Origin: Rebecca billardiae RCC1528
Taxonomy: Eukaryota; Haptophyta
Assembly: GCA_965240325.2 (NCBI GenBank)
Contig: OZ251231.1
Location: 2,480,001 to 2,544,000 of the forward strand
Direction of reading: 5' to 3'
DNA: 64,000 bases
The position numbers and the translations under genes are program-made. A model generated the notes under the pieces. That model did not search any database. It worked only from the letters and a program-made list of their open reading frames with translations, and was not told the DNA's origin. Position 1 is the first letter of the stretch; every line of letters begins with the position of its first letter. This document shows positions 43,014 through 55,093 of this stretch, piece after piece.

Positions 43014-43991
43014 ATGATGAGATTCCCAGTAGGCTTTTCTGTGTCAGGATTCACAGATGCGCTTGGTCGCCTGTTTTTTCTTAGCGGGTTCACGGAGGTT
43101 GCGCGTCAGGTTCAAGGTGCGGGCGGCACTGATCCGCGACTACAAAGGGTGCGGCCAGACGGGGGGCGCGAGCCCGCGATGCCCTCGAGAATGTCTGAGG
43201 CGGACGCGGTGGCGAGCGCGGAGTGCGGGGACGTCGATGGACTGGCGTTGTGGTGCAAGCAGATGGGAGGTGCGAGCGCAGTCAACACCACGCTTTCGAC
43301 GGGCTCCACACTGCTGCACGTCGCCGCTGAGTCAGGCCAGCTGGGAGTCGTGCAGTTCCTCATCGACTCGGGTGCTGCGCTGATGGTGGACTCGGATGGG
43401 CAGAACGCCTTGCACTCAGCAGCGGTCTCGGGGCACGCGAGCGTCATTGCAGCCCTCATCGAGGCCTACGGCCCGGCTGCGGCTCAGGAGGTCAACCGGC
43501 GGGACCAGTACCGCATGACACCGCTGCACCTCGCCGTCGAGGGTGGGCATCTCGCCGCCACATCGTACCTCGTCTCGCTGCCGCAGCTCGCCGGGCGCTC
43601 GCGCCGCGACAGCATCCACTTCATCGCGCTGCGCCACGGCCACCGCCGCGTGCTCAAGGTGCTCGAGGAGAACACGCCAGAGACGCCGCCAGAAACACCG
43701 TCGCCGCAGCTCGCGCCGCAGGTGAAGCACGCGCCGCTGTCCTCCCTCCACACCCTCACCAATGACGCGCGCACGGAGGGCGACGGCGGCTCCAGCTTCT
43801 CCGCGAAGCCGGCGCCGCTGGCGGCGGCCGCACCACCGCCGAAGCCGGTGCACAGCAGGCCCCGCTGGCGCCTGGGCAAGTTCTGGGAACGGCTCGGCCG
43901 GCCTCGGAACAAGCGTGCGCACGTGAGCCACCGGGCGGAGCGGCAGCACCGTGTGTTTGCGTGGGGTCGCGAAGCAACCGCCTCGGCCTGA
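43014..43991 (+). CDS. Ankyrin-repeat protein
   Basis: 325 aa from ATG 43014; a shorter start at 43179 (MPSRMSEADA) would give 270 aa and leaves the domain intact. Three to four ankyrin repeats are visible: GSTLLHVAAESGQLGVVQFL, GQNALHSAAVSGHASVIAAL and MTPLHLAVEGGHLAATSYL, plus a degenerate fourth (SIHFIALRHGHRRVLKVL). The C-terminal third is Pro/Ala-rich then basic (RPRWRLGKFWERLGRPRNK). It is a protein-interaction scaffold by family; partners unknown. Confidence 0.75.
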   Translation: MMRFPVGFSVSGFTDALGRLFFLSGFTEVARQVQGAGGTDPRLQRVRPDGGREPAMPSRMSEADAVASAECGDVDGLALWCKQMGGASAVNTTLSTGSTLLHVAAESGQLGVVQFLIDSGAALMVDSDGQNALHSAAVSGHASVIAALIEAYGPAAAQEVNRRDQYRMTPLHLAVEGGHLAATSYLVSLPQLAGRSRRDSIHFIALRHGHRRVLKVLEENTPETPPETPSPQLAPQVKHAPLSSLHTLTNDARTEGDGGSSFSAKPAPLAAAAPPPKPVHSRPRWRLGKFWERLGRPRNKRAHVSHRAERQHRVFAWGREATASA

Positions 43992-44889
43992 TGGTGCCGT
44001 CAGCAGCACGTGCCGCGCCACGCGTGTCGCGCGTGCGAGGCCGACAGGCCGCCATCGGTTGCCGGAGTCGATCAGAGCATACCGGATGAGTTTGCCGCGG
44101 CGCAAGTCAATGACGCTGCCCCGCCGCCCGGGTCACGCCAGCTGGCAGTCCGCGGCATCGGCGGCACTGAATTATGATCCCTCATCGCCCTCGCGGCTGC
44201 GAGTCAGACCGCGCAGCCTGGCCTGTGCGCGGAGCAGCACATTAGCTGACGATGCATATATCATACGACTCGATCCTAGGACGCGCTTATATGACTACTG
44301 GCTCGACTACCGTCTGACGATGCGGCGCGGCACCGCTACAGCGGCCACCGCCCGCCGCCCGGGCCCGGCGGCCACCGGGCCCGGCACCGGGCCCGCCGCG
44401 CGGGGCCCGGCACGGCCGGCACCGCGTCGCGGCCGCGGGCCGTCGGCTGAGAACTGAGCCAGTAGTGAGACGGCTGACGGCCGACAGTGAGTGTGACTCA
44501 GTTAGCCTGGGACCGTATCATATATATATTCAGCGCATTCCGCGCCTGAGCCTGAGGCCGACTGCTTAGGACGGTTCCTCCGGTACTCCGGGTAGTCCGA
44601 TCGGCCCAGAATCAGATTTGCAGCGGCCCGGGCGCCGTCAAAACACCTGACGTCGACGACGACGGCGACGATTCGCGGAAGACTTGTGTCTTGACGACGA
44701 TGATGTCACGAGCTCACCGCGGTCATCCTCCTCGAGCCTGGAGCGTTGATGGGCGCATATCAAGCATGCGCATGGCCGCCGGTGGATAGAATGCAGCTAG
44801 ACCACAGCTGGAAGCAGAGGCTGCCTCGGGTCTCCGCATGTCCGGGCACGTCGCCAGTTGACAGAGACAGATGTCCGCGCGGCGGCGCG
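43992..44889. other. Intergenic spacer, no gene seen
   Basis: About 900 bp. A GGCCC/CCGGG-rich patch lies at 44341-44440 with several small palindromes, and a TA-rich short run at 44519-44530. No coding signature. Confidence 0.5.
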
Positions 44890-46427
<1,538 letters not shown>

Positions 46428-46938
46428 GGTGCCGCGCCTGTCGCTGGCCACACCCGCGCCCACGCGCGGACAGGCCCCCACCGAGCTGACGGCGCCGGCT
46501 CCGTCCGACCCGAGGGATGCGCAGCAGCGAGGCTGCCGCCGATGGCTTTGATGCTGGCTTCTCATTGGGCGGCGAGGCAGCGCGTCGAACGCGGGCGAAC
46601 ACGGTTCGATGCTCGGGACGAATTCACCGCGACCCTTCAAAGTCTCGCGGACAGGCAGACAGATCTACAGCATCGGATCTTGATCCAAAGCTTGATCACA
46701 CTCACAGTCACTCAGTCAGCATCATTGCATGAAGCTTTCAGCTGCCCAGTCGTTCAGCAGCAGCATCGCGCGTACACAGGTCACACTCACAGCGTGACAC
46801 CGTCTCAGCCGTCGTCTGAAGATGCGTCCGAGGCAGATCGAATGCGACGCTGAGGGCGTGGCGCGTGTGGAGGTGGGAGCACGGCGCACGGCAGGCTGGC
46901 AGCAAAGCATCAGCATGCCACATGCGCGCGCTGCGCCA
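46428..46938. other. Intergenic spacer
   Basis: 511 bp between two minus-strand genes, so it holds the thiolase promoter and the helicase 3' flank. No gene seen. Confidence 0.45.
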
Positions 46939-48465
46939 TCACGCGCCCCCGGCGCCAAGCTCCGTCTCGGCTCCGCCGTCGCCGCCGCCGGGCTCAGCCT
47001 GCCACGCGACCTCGCCGCCGAGGAAGGCCGCCGCCTTGAGCTGCACGCCCAGCTTGGCCGCCATCGCGCGCAGCGCCGCCTCCTGAGAGTCCGACGTGGC
47101 GAAGGAGAGCACGGCCCCCTCGCGCCCGGCGCGGCCGCACCGGCCCGCGCGGTGGACGTACCGCCGCCCGTCATCGGGCGTCTCCAGGTTGACGACGTGC
47201 GTGAGGGCGGGCACGTCCAGCCCGCGCGCGGCAATGTCGGTGCTCACGAGCGCGCGCAGCTTGCCCGTCGTGAAGCGGTGCATGACGGCGACGCGCGCCT
47301 CGCGCTCCTGCGAGGCGCGCAGCGCCATCACGTCGGGCATCCCCAGCTCCTCGAGCTTCTCCGCGACGAAGTCGGCCTCCTTCGCCGAGTTGACGAACGC
47401 GAGCACCCGCGGCTGGGGCTGCGTGCGCAGCAGCCGCGCCAGCTGCTCGATGCGCTTGGGCGCGGCCACGCGCACGAGCCCGTGCTTGATCGTGGGGGGC
47501 AGCCCGCGCGCGTCCGCCTGCCGGTGGACGCTGAGGAGGAGCGGGTCGCGCATGAGATCCGCGGCGGCCCTCGTCACGCTCGGCGCGTCGCCGGTCGCCG
47601 AGGCGAAGACGAGCTGCACCTCGCCCGTGCCGGCGTCGGCGGCGCCGCGGCGCGCGTGCCGCAGCAGCCGGCTGAGGTCGGCTGCGTGCGGGGGGCGCAG
47701 CCCCTCGTCCACCTCGTCCACGACGACGGTGCGCACGGCGGAGAGCTTGAGCTTGCGCCCGCCGGCACCGAGCGTCAGCTCGGCCAGCCGGCGCGGCGTG
47801 GCGATCACCACCTGCGGCCGCTCCCGCCGCAGCCGCTCCTCCTGCCTCGCCACGTTGACGCCGCCGACCAGCGCCAGGCTGCTGAGCGCGGTGTCGGCGA
47901 GCAGCGCCGCGCAGCAGCGCTGCGTCTGCAGCGCGAGCTCCTTGGACGGGCAGAGGACGAGGAGCTGCGCGGCGCCGCCCGAGTCGGCGGAGACGCGTGC
48001 GCTCAGCGCCGGGAGGACGAAGGCGAGAGTCTTCCCCGAGCCCGTGCTCGCGTGCAGCACGACGTCGCGACCGCTCGCGAGCGGTGCGGCCGCTGCGGCC
48101 TGCAACGCGTTGGGGCGCTCGATGCCCATCGAGGCCAGGTTGGCGCGAACGCCCGCGAGCTCGTCGCTCTCAAGCAGCCCGAGCGATTCGAACGAAGACG
48201 CCTCGGCTGCCGCCGATGCCGCGATCACTTCCACGCGTTGAACCTCCACACCAGCAGCGGCCGCGGGCGAGGGCACAGCCGCGACTGGCGGCCGAGCTGG
48301 GGCCGGGGTGCGAGCTGCCCGCGGTGGAGAGGGCCGGGCGCGCCCAGGCGGGCGCGTGGGGCGAGCCTTTGCGCCGCGCTTCGCGCCACCACCGGGCTGC
48401 GGGGCCCGAATGGCGAGCGCGAGCGCCGCGAGGGCGAGCACCACGCCGAGCCGAGAGGCCGCCAT
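46939..48465 (-). CDS. DEAD-box RNA helicase (DEVD variant), organelle-targeted
   Basis: ATP-dependent RNA helicase, 508 aa, single exon, ATG at 48465. The N-terminus MAASRLGVVLALAALALAIR, followed by an Ala/Pro/Arg-rich region of about 85 aa, looks like a signal-plus-transit peptide for the complex plastid. Core motifs: I ASTGSGKT, Ia PSKELALQ, Ib TPRRL, II VDEVDE (DEVD in place of DEAD), III SAT, V STDIAARGLDVP and VI HRAGRCGRAG. All key catalytic residues are kept despite the Ala-to-Val change in motif II. Likely roles are plastid ribosome assembly or RNA processing. It is divergently paired with the histidine phosphatase gene across 103 bp. Confidence 0.88.
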   Translation of the reverse strand: MAASRLGVVLALAALALAIRAPQPGGGAKRGAKARPTRPPGRARPSPPRAARTPAPARPPVAAVPSPAAAAGVEVQRVEVIAASAAAEASSFESLGLLESDELAGVRANLASMGIERPNALQAAAAAPLASGRDVVLHASTGSGKTLAFVLPALSARVSADSGGAAQLLVLCPSKELALQTQRCCAALLADTALSSLALVGGVNVARQEERLRRERPQVVIATPRRLAELTLGAGGRKLKLSAVRTVVVDEVDEGLRPPHAADLSRLLRHARRGAADAGTGEVQLVFASATGDAPSVTRAAADLMRDPLLLSVHRQADARGLPPTIKHGLVRVAAPKRIEQLARLLRTQPQPRVLAFVNSAKEADFVAEKLEELGMPDVMALRASQEREARVAVMHRFTTGKLRALVSTDIAARGLDVPALTHVVNLETPDDGRRYVHRAGRCGRAGREGAVLSFATSDSQEAALRAMAAKLGVQLKAAAFLGGEVAWQAEPGGGDGGAETELGAGGA

Positions 48466-48568
48466 CACGCCGCCCACGTGACTGGGTCAACACGCCGGAC
48501 GGCAAACGGTTTCACGGCCAGAAACAACCATCAACCCTTTTGCAGAACCGCATCACGGCGCCCGGGCG
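48466..48568. promoter_or_regulatory. Likely bidirectional promoter (helicase / histidine phosphatase)
   Basis: Only 103 bp lie between the divergent ATGs. No TATA-like element is evident. Confidence 0.4.
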
Positions 48569-49237
48569 ATGCACGCACCCGCCGGCGCGCCAGCCGCTGC
48601 TGCCAGCGCGCTGCCAAAGCGCGTCGCGCTCATCCGCCACGGCCAGGGCTGGCACAACAAGTCGTGGAGGTATGGGGGTCTCGCATGGATCGGCAATATC
48701 CTCACGACCCAGGACGTGACCCTCCGGCCCGAGGGCCAGGCGCAGGCGCGCGCGGTGCGCGAGGACATGGACGCAGAACCACAGCACGCGCTCCGCGACG
48801 TCGAGGCGGTGCTCGTGTCTCCGCTGTCGCGAACGATCGAGACTGCGACGCTCATATTCGACACGCTTCCGCGCGTGCGTTTCGCTCTGTGCCCACTCGC
48901 GTCGGAGCGCTGCCTTGCAACCTGCGACCGCGGCACACCAAAGTCCGAGCTGCTCGAGCGCTGGCCACACGTGCGCGAGTGGGAGGGCGTCGACGAGCTG
49001 GACGAAGTTTGGTGGCCCGCAGACCGAACCTTCGCGCAGGAGCTCCGGCCCGACGACCGCGCGCAGCAGCTGCTGCGCGCCCTCGCCCGCCGCCCAGAGG
49101 GCGCCGTCGCAGTGGTCGGGCACCACGGCTTCTTCCACCTGCTCACGGGGAGGCACCTCAAGAACTGCGAGGTGCTGTGGTGCACGCTGCGCGAGGGGCC
49201 GAGCGGCGCCCTCGAGCTGCTGCCAGATCCCGCCTAG
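48569..49237 (+). CDS. Histidine phosphatase superfamily (phosphoglycerate-mutase-like) protein
   Basis: 222 aa, single exon. The phospho-acceptor His is in VALIRHGQGWHN, the conserved Arg in VSPLSRTIETA and the second catalytic His in VVGHHGFFHLLTG. It lacks cofactor-dependent PGM length (about 250 aa) and specificity loops. It is closer to the small SixA/TIGAR/plant PGM-like group, whose substrates vary. Probably cytosolic: the N-terminus is Ala/Pro-rich without a clear targeting signal. The stop is followed by a spacer rather than another gene. Confidence 0.85.
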   Translation: MHAPAGAPAAAASALPKRVALIRHGQGWHNKSWRYGGLAWIGNILTTQDVTLRPEGQAQARAVREDMDAEPQHALRDVEAVLVSPLSRTIETATLIFDTLPRVRFALCPLASERCLATCDRGTPKSELLERWPHVREWEGVDELDEVWWPADRTFAQELRPDDRAQQLLRALARRPEGAVAVVGHHGFFHLLTGRHLKNCEVLWCTLREGPSGALELLPDPA

Positions 49238-49610
49238 CCGCTGCTGCGGGGCGGGACTCGCCGTCCGCGGCGCGCGGCGACGTTGGTGACGGCGGGCCGA
49301 GTGCTGCTAATTGTGCGCCCTGCGGGACGCGGCCAAGCGGGCTGTGCGGCCAGGGCCCCCGCCCTCACCACCAAGGGCCGCCAGCCTGCGCAGCTGGCGG
49401 CTTTAGCCGCTACTAAAATAGTACTGCATGCCCGCCCAGGCTGAGGCTGCTAAGACTGCTACGAGCTGCTGCTCGAGCAAGGGCGGTAGGCTCGAGTGAG
49501 TTATTAATTTTCGAGCAAAAACCGGCTGGCAGTAGCACAGCGCGACCTTGCGAAACGGTCGTCACTAGCTCTCCACGTCCTGACGTCCACCTCAACCCCC
49601 TGCCAGCAGG
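49238..49610. other. Intergenic spacer
   Basis: 373 bp holding the promoter and 5' UTR of the EF-hand gene. Nothing else seen. Confidence 0.45.
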
Positions 49611-52600
49611 ATGGGCTTCGTCTTCGCGAACGAGGTGGTCCGCGAGATCGCCGAGGCGGAGCAGCTGAGCTGGCGGGCGATCGGCGAGTGGCTCGCCTCA
49701 CTCGGCGCGCTCAAGCCCGGCGCGCCCCTACCAGCCTCGCTCACCACCGGCCTCGTCTACGCGCGCGTGCTCAACGCGATCGAGCCCCGGCTGGTGCGGC
49801 TGGGCGAGGACAACCTCTCGGTCGACCTCGCGTACGCCGCGCTCAAGGCGGGCGTGGCAAAGCTCGGCGTGCAGGTGTGCGGGCAGAACCTCGCAGACGC
49901 GATCAACTGGGCCCTCGCGCCACGGTGGACGGCGCGCGACCACCTCGAGTTCTGCTCGCTGCTGCGCATGCTTGCCGGCCAGCGCACGCTCGCAGACGCG
50001 CTCGTCGGCACCGACCGCGTGCTGCTGCAGGACTTGGTGGAGGTGCGCGCGCCGTGCGGGCCCGGGCGCGCGCCTGGACCATCGGTCGCGCTCACTCCCG
50101 CTCCCCGCCCCGCGCCACACCGCCACGCCCGCCCCAGCCGGATGAGCGCAACCGACTGCTGCGCCGACGCGTGGACCAGCTGCAGGCGGCACACGGCTCA
50201 CTGCGCGAGCAGTGCGACATGTGCGCGCGCGCGGCGTGCAAGAGCGGCGATGCGCGCGAGATGGCGAGCTGCGCGCCCGGCGCTGCATCGGCGCGCGCGC
50301 ACGCACACGCGCCGCCGCGCCCTTGTCCCTCACGCGCTGCGCCGCGCACCGCGCGCGCCCGTGCGCGCGGCAGGCTGCACGACGAGCTGCTGCGCGAGAA
50401 GGAGGCGACAGGCCACCTGCACCAGATACTGCGCGCGTGCGCGATCGAGCGCGAGACGCAGCTGCTGCGGTACGAGGCGCTCATCTCCGCCTTCTCCGCG
50501 CACGACGCCGCGCGCACGGGCGAGCTGGACGTGGAGGGAGCGGCGGACGCGCTCGCTGAGCTCGGGATGGCGGCCGATGCGCCGAGCGTGCGCACGCGTC
50601 TGGGCGTGCGAGGCTCGCGCGAGGCGCCGCTCGTCACGTTCTCGCGCTTCGCGAGCCTGGCCTCCGCGCTGTGGGCGGACACGGCGCGCAGCCGCGCCGC
50701 GCGCGAGGAGGCGGTGGAGGCGGTGCGCAGCTCGTTCGAGGCCGTGGACGGAGGCACCGGGCTGGTCGGCGCGGCCGAGCTTGGCGGCGTGCTCAGCGCG
50801 GCCGGGCTGCAGGCGAGCGCGGCCGAGATCCGACGCGTGGCGGCCGAGCTGCACGTGGGCACGCGCGTCGATCTCTTCGGCGCGATGCGCGTCTGGGACG
50901 AGTGCGTCGCGCGCGGCAGCCCCGCCACACCGTCGCCGCTGCCCGCTCGCACCGAGACGGCGGACCGCACCGCCGCTCTGCGCGAGGCCTTCAGCCGATA
51001 CGACGCGGACCGCAGCGGCGCCATCAGCGCGGACGAGCTCGCGCACGCGTTCCGCGCGGCGGGCCTGCCGCACGACCCGGCGACCGTGCGCTCCGTGCTC
51101 GCGCGCGCCGATCGTGACGGCTCGGGCTCCATCGACTTTGCAGAATTCCGCAGGCTGGCGCGCGCGATGGAGGCGGAGCGCGCGCCGCCGACGCCGGCGC
51201 GCACCGCTCGCGGCGCGGACGCGCGCACGGCGGCGCTGCGCGAGGCGTTCGACAAGTACGACAGGGACCGCGGCGGCACGATCAGCCGGCGTGAGCTCGA
51301 GCAGGCGTACAAGGCCGCCGGGTACAAGCACGACGCCGCATCGATCGACCGCGTCTTCGCCTCGGCCGACCGCGACGGCTCGGGCTCGATCGACTTTGCA
51401 GAGTTCTGCCGGCTGGCCGAGCAGCTCGAGGGGAAGGGGGCCGGGCAGACGCGCGCCACGGCCGGCGTGCGCGGCGCGCGCGCGGCCGCGGCCCCGCCGG
51501 ACAACGAGCGCACGGCGGCGCTGCGCCGCGCGTTTGATCAGTACGACAGCGATCGCAGCGGCAGCATCAGCCGGCTCGAGCTGGCGCAGGCGCTGCGTGC
51601 GGCCAACATGCAGTACGACAAGGCGACACTCGACCGCGTGTTCGCCTCGGCCGACCGCGATGGCTCCGGATCGATCGACTTCCCGGAGTTTGTGAAGCTG
51701 GCGGACGAGCTGGCTCGGCAGCAGACGGCTGGCCAGGGCGGCGCTTCGACGTCTGCCGCGCCCCCTGCCCGCACGGCTCAGGCAGCGGACGACGAGCGCA
51801 CGGCGGCGCTGCGCCGCGCGTTTGATCAGTACGACAGCGACCGCAGCGGCAGCATCAGCCGGCTCGAGCTGGCGCAGGCGCTGCGTGCGGCCAACATGCA
51901 GTACGACAAGGCGACACTCGACCGCGTGTTCGCCTCGGCTGACGGCGATGGCTCCGGATCGATCGACTTTGCCGAGTTCCGCCGGTTGGCGGACGAGCTC
52001 TCCAGGCAGCAGACGGCCGGCCAGGCTGGCGGCACAGCGCCCGCTCACACTCCCGCCGCGTCGGGCGCGGCGCGGGCCTCGCAGCCAGCCGCAGCGGCGG
52101 CCCCGCCGGACAACGAGCGCACGGCGGCGCTTCGCCGCGCGTTCGAGCAGTACGACAGCGACCGCAGCGGCAGCATCAGCCGGCTCGAGCTGGCGCAGGC
52201 GCTGCGTGCGGCCAACATGCAGTACGACAAGGCGACACTCGACCGCGTGTTCGCCTCGGCCGACCGCGATGGCTCCGGATCGATCGACTTCCCGGAGTTT
52301 GTGAAGCTGGCGGACGAGCTGGCTCGGCAGCAGACGGCTGGCCGCACTGGAACCACCTCCACGCCGACGCCCACCACGTCGAATACCGCGCGGCCCTTGC
52401 AGCCGGCCGCAGCGGCGGCCCCGCCGGACAACGAGCGCACGGCGGCGCTTCGCCGCGCGTTTGAGCAGTACGACAGCGACCGCAGCGGCAGCATCAGCCG
52501 GCTCGAGCTGGCGCAGGCGCTGCGTGCGGCCAACATGCAGTATGACAAGGCGACACTCGACCGCGTGTTCGCCTCGGCCGACCGCGATGGCTCGGGCTCC

Positions 52601-53014
52601 ATCGACTTCCCCGAGTTTGTCAAGCTGTCAGAGTCGCTGGCCAGTGCAGCCAAAACGGCGCCCGCACCCACGCTGGCACCCGCCGCCTCGGCAGCGCCGG
52701 CGGATGGTGTGCCATCGGCCTCCGCAACGGGTCCGGCGACGTCCTCTGCGACGCAGCGCCCGGCCCCGCCGCCCGGCAGCTCCGTCGAGGACTCGCGCAT
52801 CGCTGGGCTGCGCGCCGCGTTCCGGCGATACGACAAGGACGGCAGCGGCAGCATCAGCAAGGCCGAGCTGTCGGAGGCGTTCCGAGCGGCGGGCATGCCG
52901 TTTGACGCGGCGGTGATCTCGGACACGCTGGACAAGGCCGACCTGAACAAGGACGGCAGCATCGACTTTGACGAGTTTGTCCACCTTGCGGACATGACTG
53001 CTGCCAAGAAGTAG
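49611..53014 (+). CDS. CH-like domain, coiled coil and EF-hand-array protein (3 exons)
   Basis: Exons 49611-50042, 50138-50211 and 50374-53014. Introns are 95 bp (GTGCGC...CCCAG) and 162 bp (GTGCGA...GGCAG; in frame, no stop). About 1048 aa. Residues about 12-130 resemble a calponin-homology-like domain (IGEWLASLGALKPG, VYARVLNAIEP), perhaps microtubule- or actin-binding. The short exon joins a coiled coil (LRRRVDQLQAAHGSLREQ|LHDELLREKEATG). A degenerate EF-like pair follows. Then come seven calmodulin-like pairs (14 EF-hands) with loops such as DADRSGAISADE and DRDGSGSIDFAE, separated by Ala/Pro/Thr linkers. Pairs 3 to 6 are almost identical. A Ca2+-responsive cytoskeletal or scaffold role is inferred. 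The CH assignment is tentative; the EF-hands are certain. Confidence 0.87.
51499..52640 (+). repeat. Tandem duplication of an EF-hand-pair module, four units
   Basis: Units begin near 51499, 51790, 52110 and 52428 (spacing about 290 to 320 bp). Each carries the same roughly 190-bp block encoding RTAALRRAF through SGSIDF with only a few substitutions, and the variable linker between blocks differs in length. This implies recent duplication or gene conversion. Confidence 0.9.
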
Positions 53015-55093
53015 CGGCCGCTGCAGTGCAGCTCGCTGCTGAGCCCTGGCTTCAACATGTGCGACCGCAGCTTCTCCCGCGCGCTCGCCGACAGCGTGCA
53101 CAAGCTGCTCCGCAGTGATCGGAGTGTGTTCAACACGGGTGGCCGATGTGATGCAGGCTTACGCGCTGTACCCGTAACCCGCGCGGCAAGCTCGCAGAGA
53201 TGTGGGATTACAAGTCGTCGCATGCCATGCGCAAGGTCGCCGCCGACTCGGCCGTGGACGCGGCGGCATCGACTACTGCTACAAACGGCAACGCTGCTGA
53301 GCCGTGACTCGTGAGCGCCGCCGCAGGGCCGATAGGGCGACGCGGCCGCCAACCTGGTAAGCAGGTAAGTAGGCTCGCTCAGACGGCCATCCGCTCGGTA
53401 CAGCTTACTCGGCGGTGCCGCCGTTGACGGCGTCTTATTAGGACCTGCCCATCACATAATATATATATATATATATATGTCTAGCCGTCCTCGTGAACGC
53501 CGACGCCAACTGCTGGCCGAAGGTGGGCACGCCGCCTGGCATGTCGATGCCGAGGCGGCTGCGTGTGTTCCTATACTCGTCAGTGGGATTTACGTGTCCT
53601 CATGCCTTGGCGAGCGGCAGCAGATGCGGTGGGCATGCCGCTCGCCGTCGACGAGACGCGGTGCGTGAGTGATCCCGCGCGGACGTCCGCTGACGGAAGG
53701 CTGAGCGCCTGCGGACGGCGTCGACTGAACCTCCACCTGACCGCCCGGGCGCAGCACTGCTGGGGACCTAACCTGAAAAACCCAATCGTGTTGGGAGGCA
53801 GGGGGTCACATGAGCCCTATAAGTGCAGCGCCGCAAGACCGGGCGGTCGGACGGCGGGTGTTGTGATCCCGCCGCCCGAGCACCAGACCAACTCGGGCCC
53901 TGGGTGGGCGGGTCGCCGAAAGATGTTGGTCGGTGCACGCGACGCGCCACCCGCGTGCGAGCCGCCGCCGCCGGCGACGCAGGACGAGCTTGGCTGGAGC
54001 CATCTCGCACGCCGCGCCTGGCGAAGCAGGCGGCAGAGGCCGGCGCCGGAAACCGATCTCCTGGGCGGCAGAACAACCCGGACAGACTGTTTGTCCGGGA
54101 GCAGCGCCCTTTGATGAGGCGATGGTCTGGTCTAGCTAAGGGCGATGTGGCTGATGAGCGGCGCTGGCGCCCGGCGTTCTTGTCGTCCTCTTAGACAATC
54201 AGTTATTGTACCAATAACCCCACATATATAGAGTCGGATATCCCACTGCGATCCTATCCCATAGTCTGACTTCCGAATCCTATGCGGCATAGCCATATAG
54301 TTAACGCCATAGGCCGGGCATAGGATACTGCATAGGATACAGTGGCCCCAACGGGACGACTCAGCAGACGACAATACGACATTTTCTCATGTTGCCGAAT
54401 GGTACGACTGCACCTAGGGGTCGGTAGCAGTGTCGCCACCATCCGCCAGAGCGAGCAAGCTTGCTGTGATTTTCGACCACCACCGCATGTTTTGGGCTCC
54501 ACGGATGGAGCGCGTGAAGCCGTCGCGGGGCGTTGCCGCCTTGCGACTCCACGGCGGCAACGCCGACCGACATGTGGCACTTGTAGATGACACCCAGCTT
54601 GATGCTCACACATCGTGGTTCACTGTGTTCGACCGGAGCCGTACGAGGTTCAATCACAATGCGTTTTGGTCCTCGCCAAGCATGGCATTGTACGTCACGC
54701 CGGGGCTGCGCGCGCAAGCCGCTGCGGTCGCTCGCGTCGTCAGGTGGTTGCGATCGAGCATCGGCGCGCATGTAGAGCAAGCCTCGGAGGTAGCCGGAAC
54801 ATCTTGCCATGTCGCGTGCGTGGATGGTATCGCACCTGTAGACACGCCATGCGTGTGCCGCAGTCGATTTACGCGACGCTCGACCCGCACGCTCTTGGAT
54901 TCGTGGGCTCATGGTCCACTGCCACTGCTGCAAGCCGTTCACCAATATTGAATATGGCCCCCCTTTATTCCTTTGATGGTACCACGACAGACGAATCAAA
55001 AACTCTGCCCTGGCGGGCGGGGGGGTCGGCGGGCCGTGCCAGTGCTGTCGCAATATTTCCCCAGCGGGTACGCGCCTTTTATTTATAGCGGTT
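53015..55093. other. Long spacer, no gene firmly supported
   Basis: Contains a short TA array at 53459-53477 and mixed sequence. At 54361-55131 both strands are open. The plus frame from ATG 54487 (MFWAPRMERVKPSRG, then RHVALVDDTQLDAHTSWFTV) and the minus frame to 55131 both look weakly protein-like, without domains. GC here is lower than in the genes. A lineage-specific gene in 54400-55000 is possible but strand and frame are undecided. Confidence 0.4.

Noticed and set aside
46822-49416. 864-aa plus-strand ORF
   Set aside because: Antisense shadow across the helicase, with GC-driven Arg/Ala composition and no domain.
51499-52640. CRISPR-like regular repeats
   Set aside because: Repeats are about 190 bp, protein-coding and in frame (EF-hands); no short palindromic repeats or spacers.
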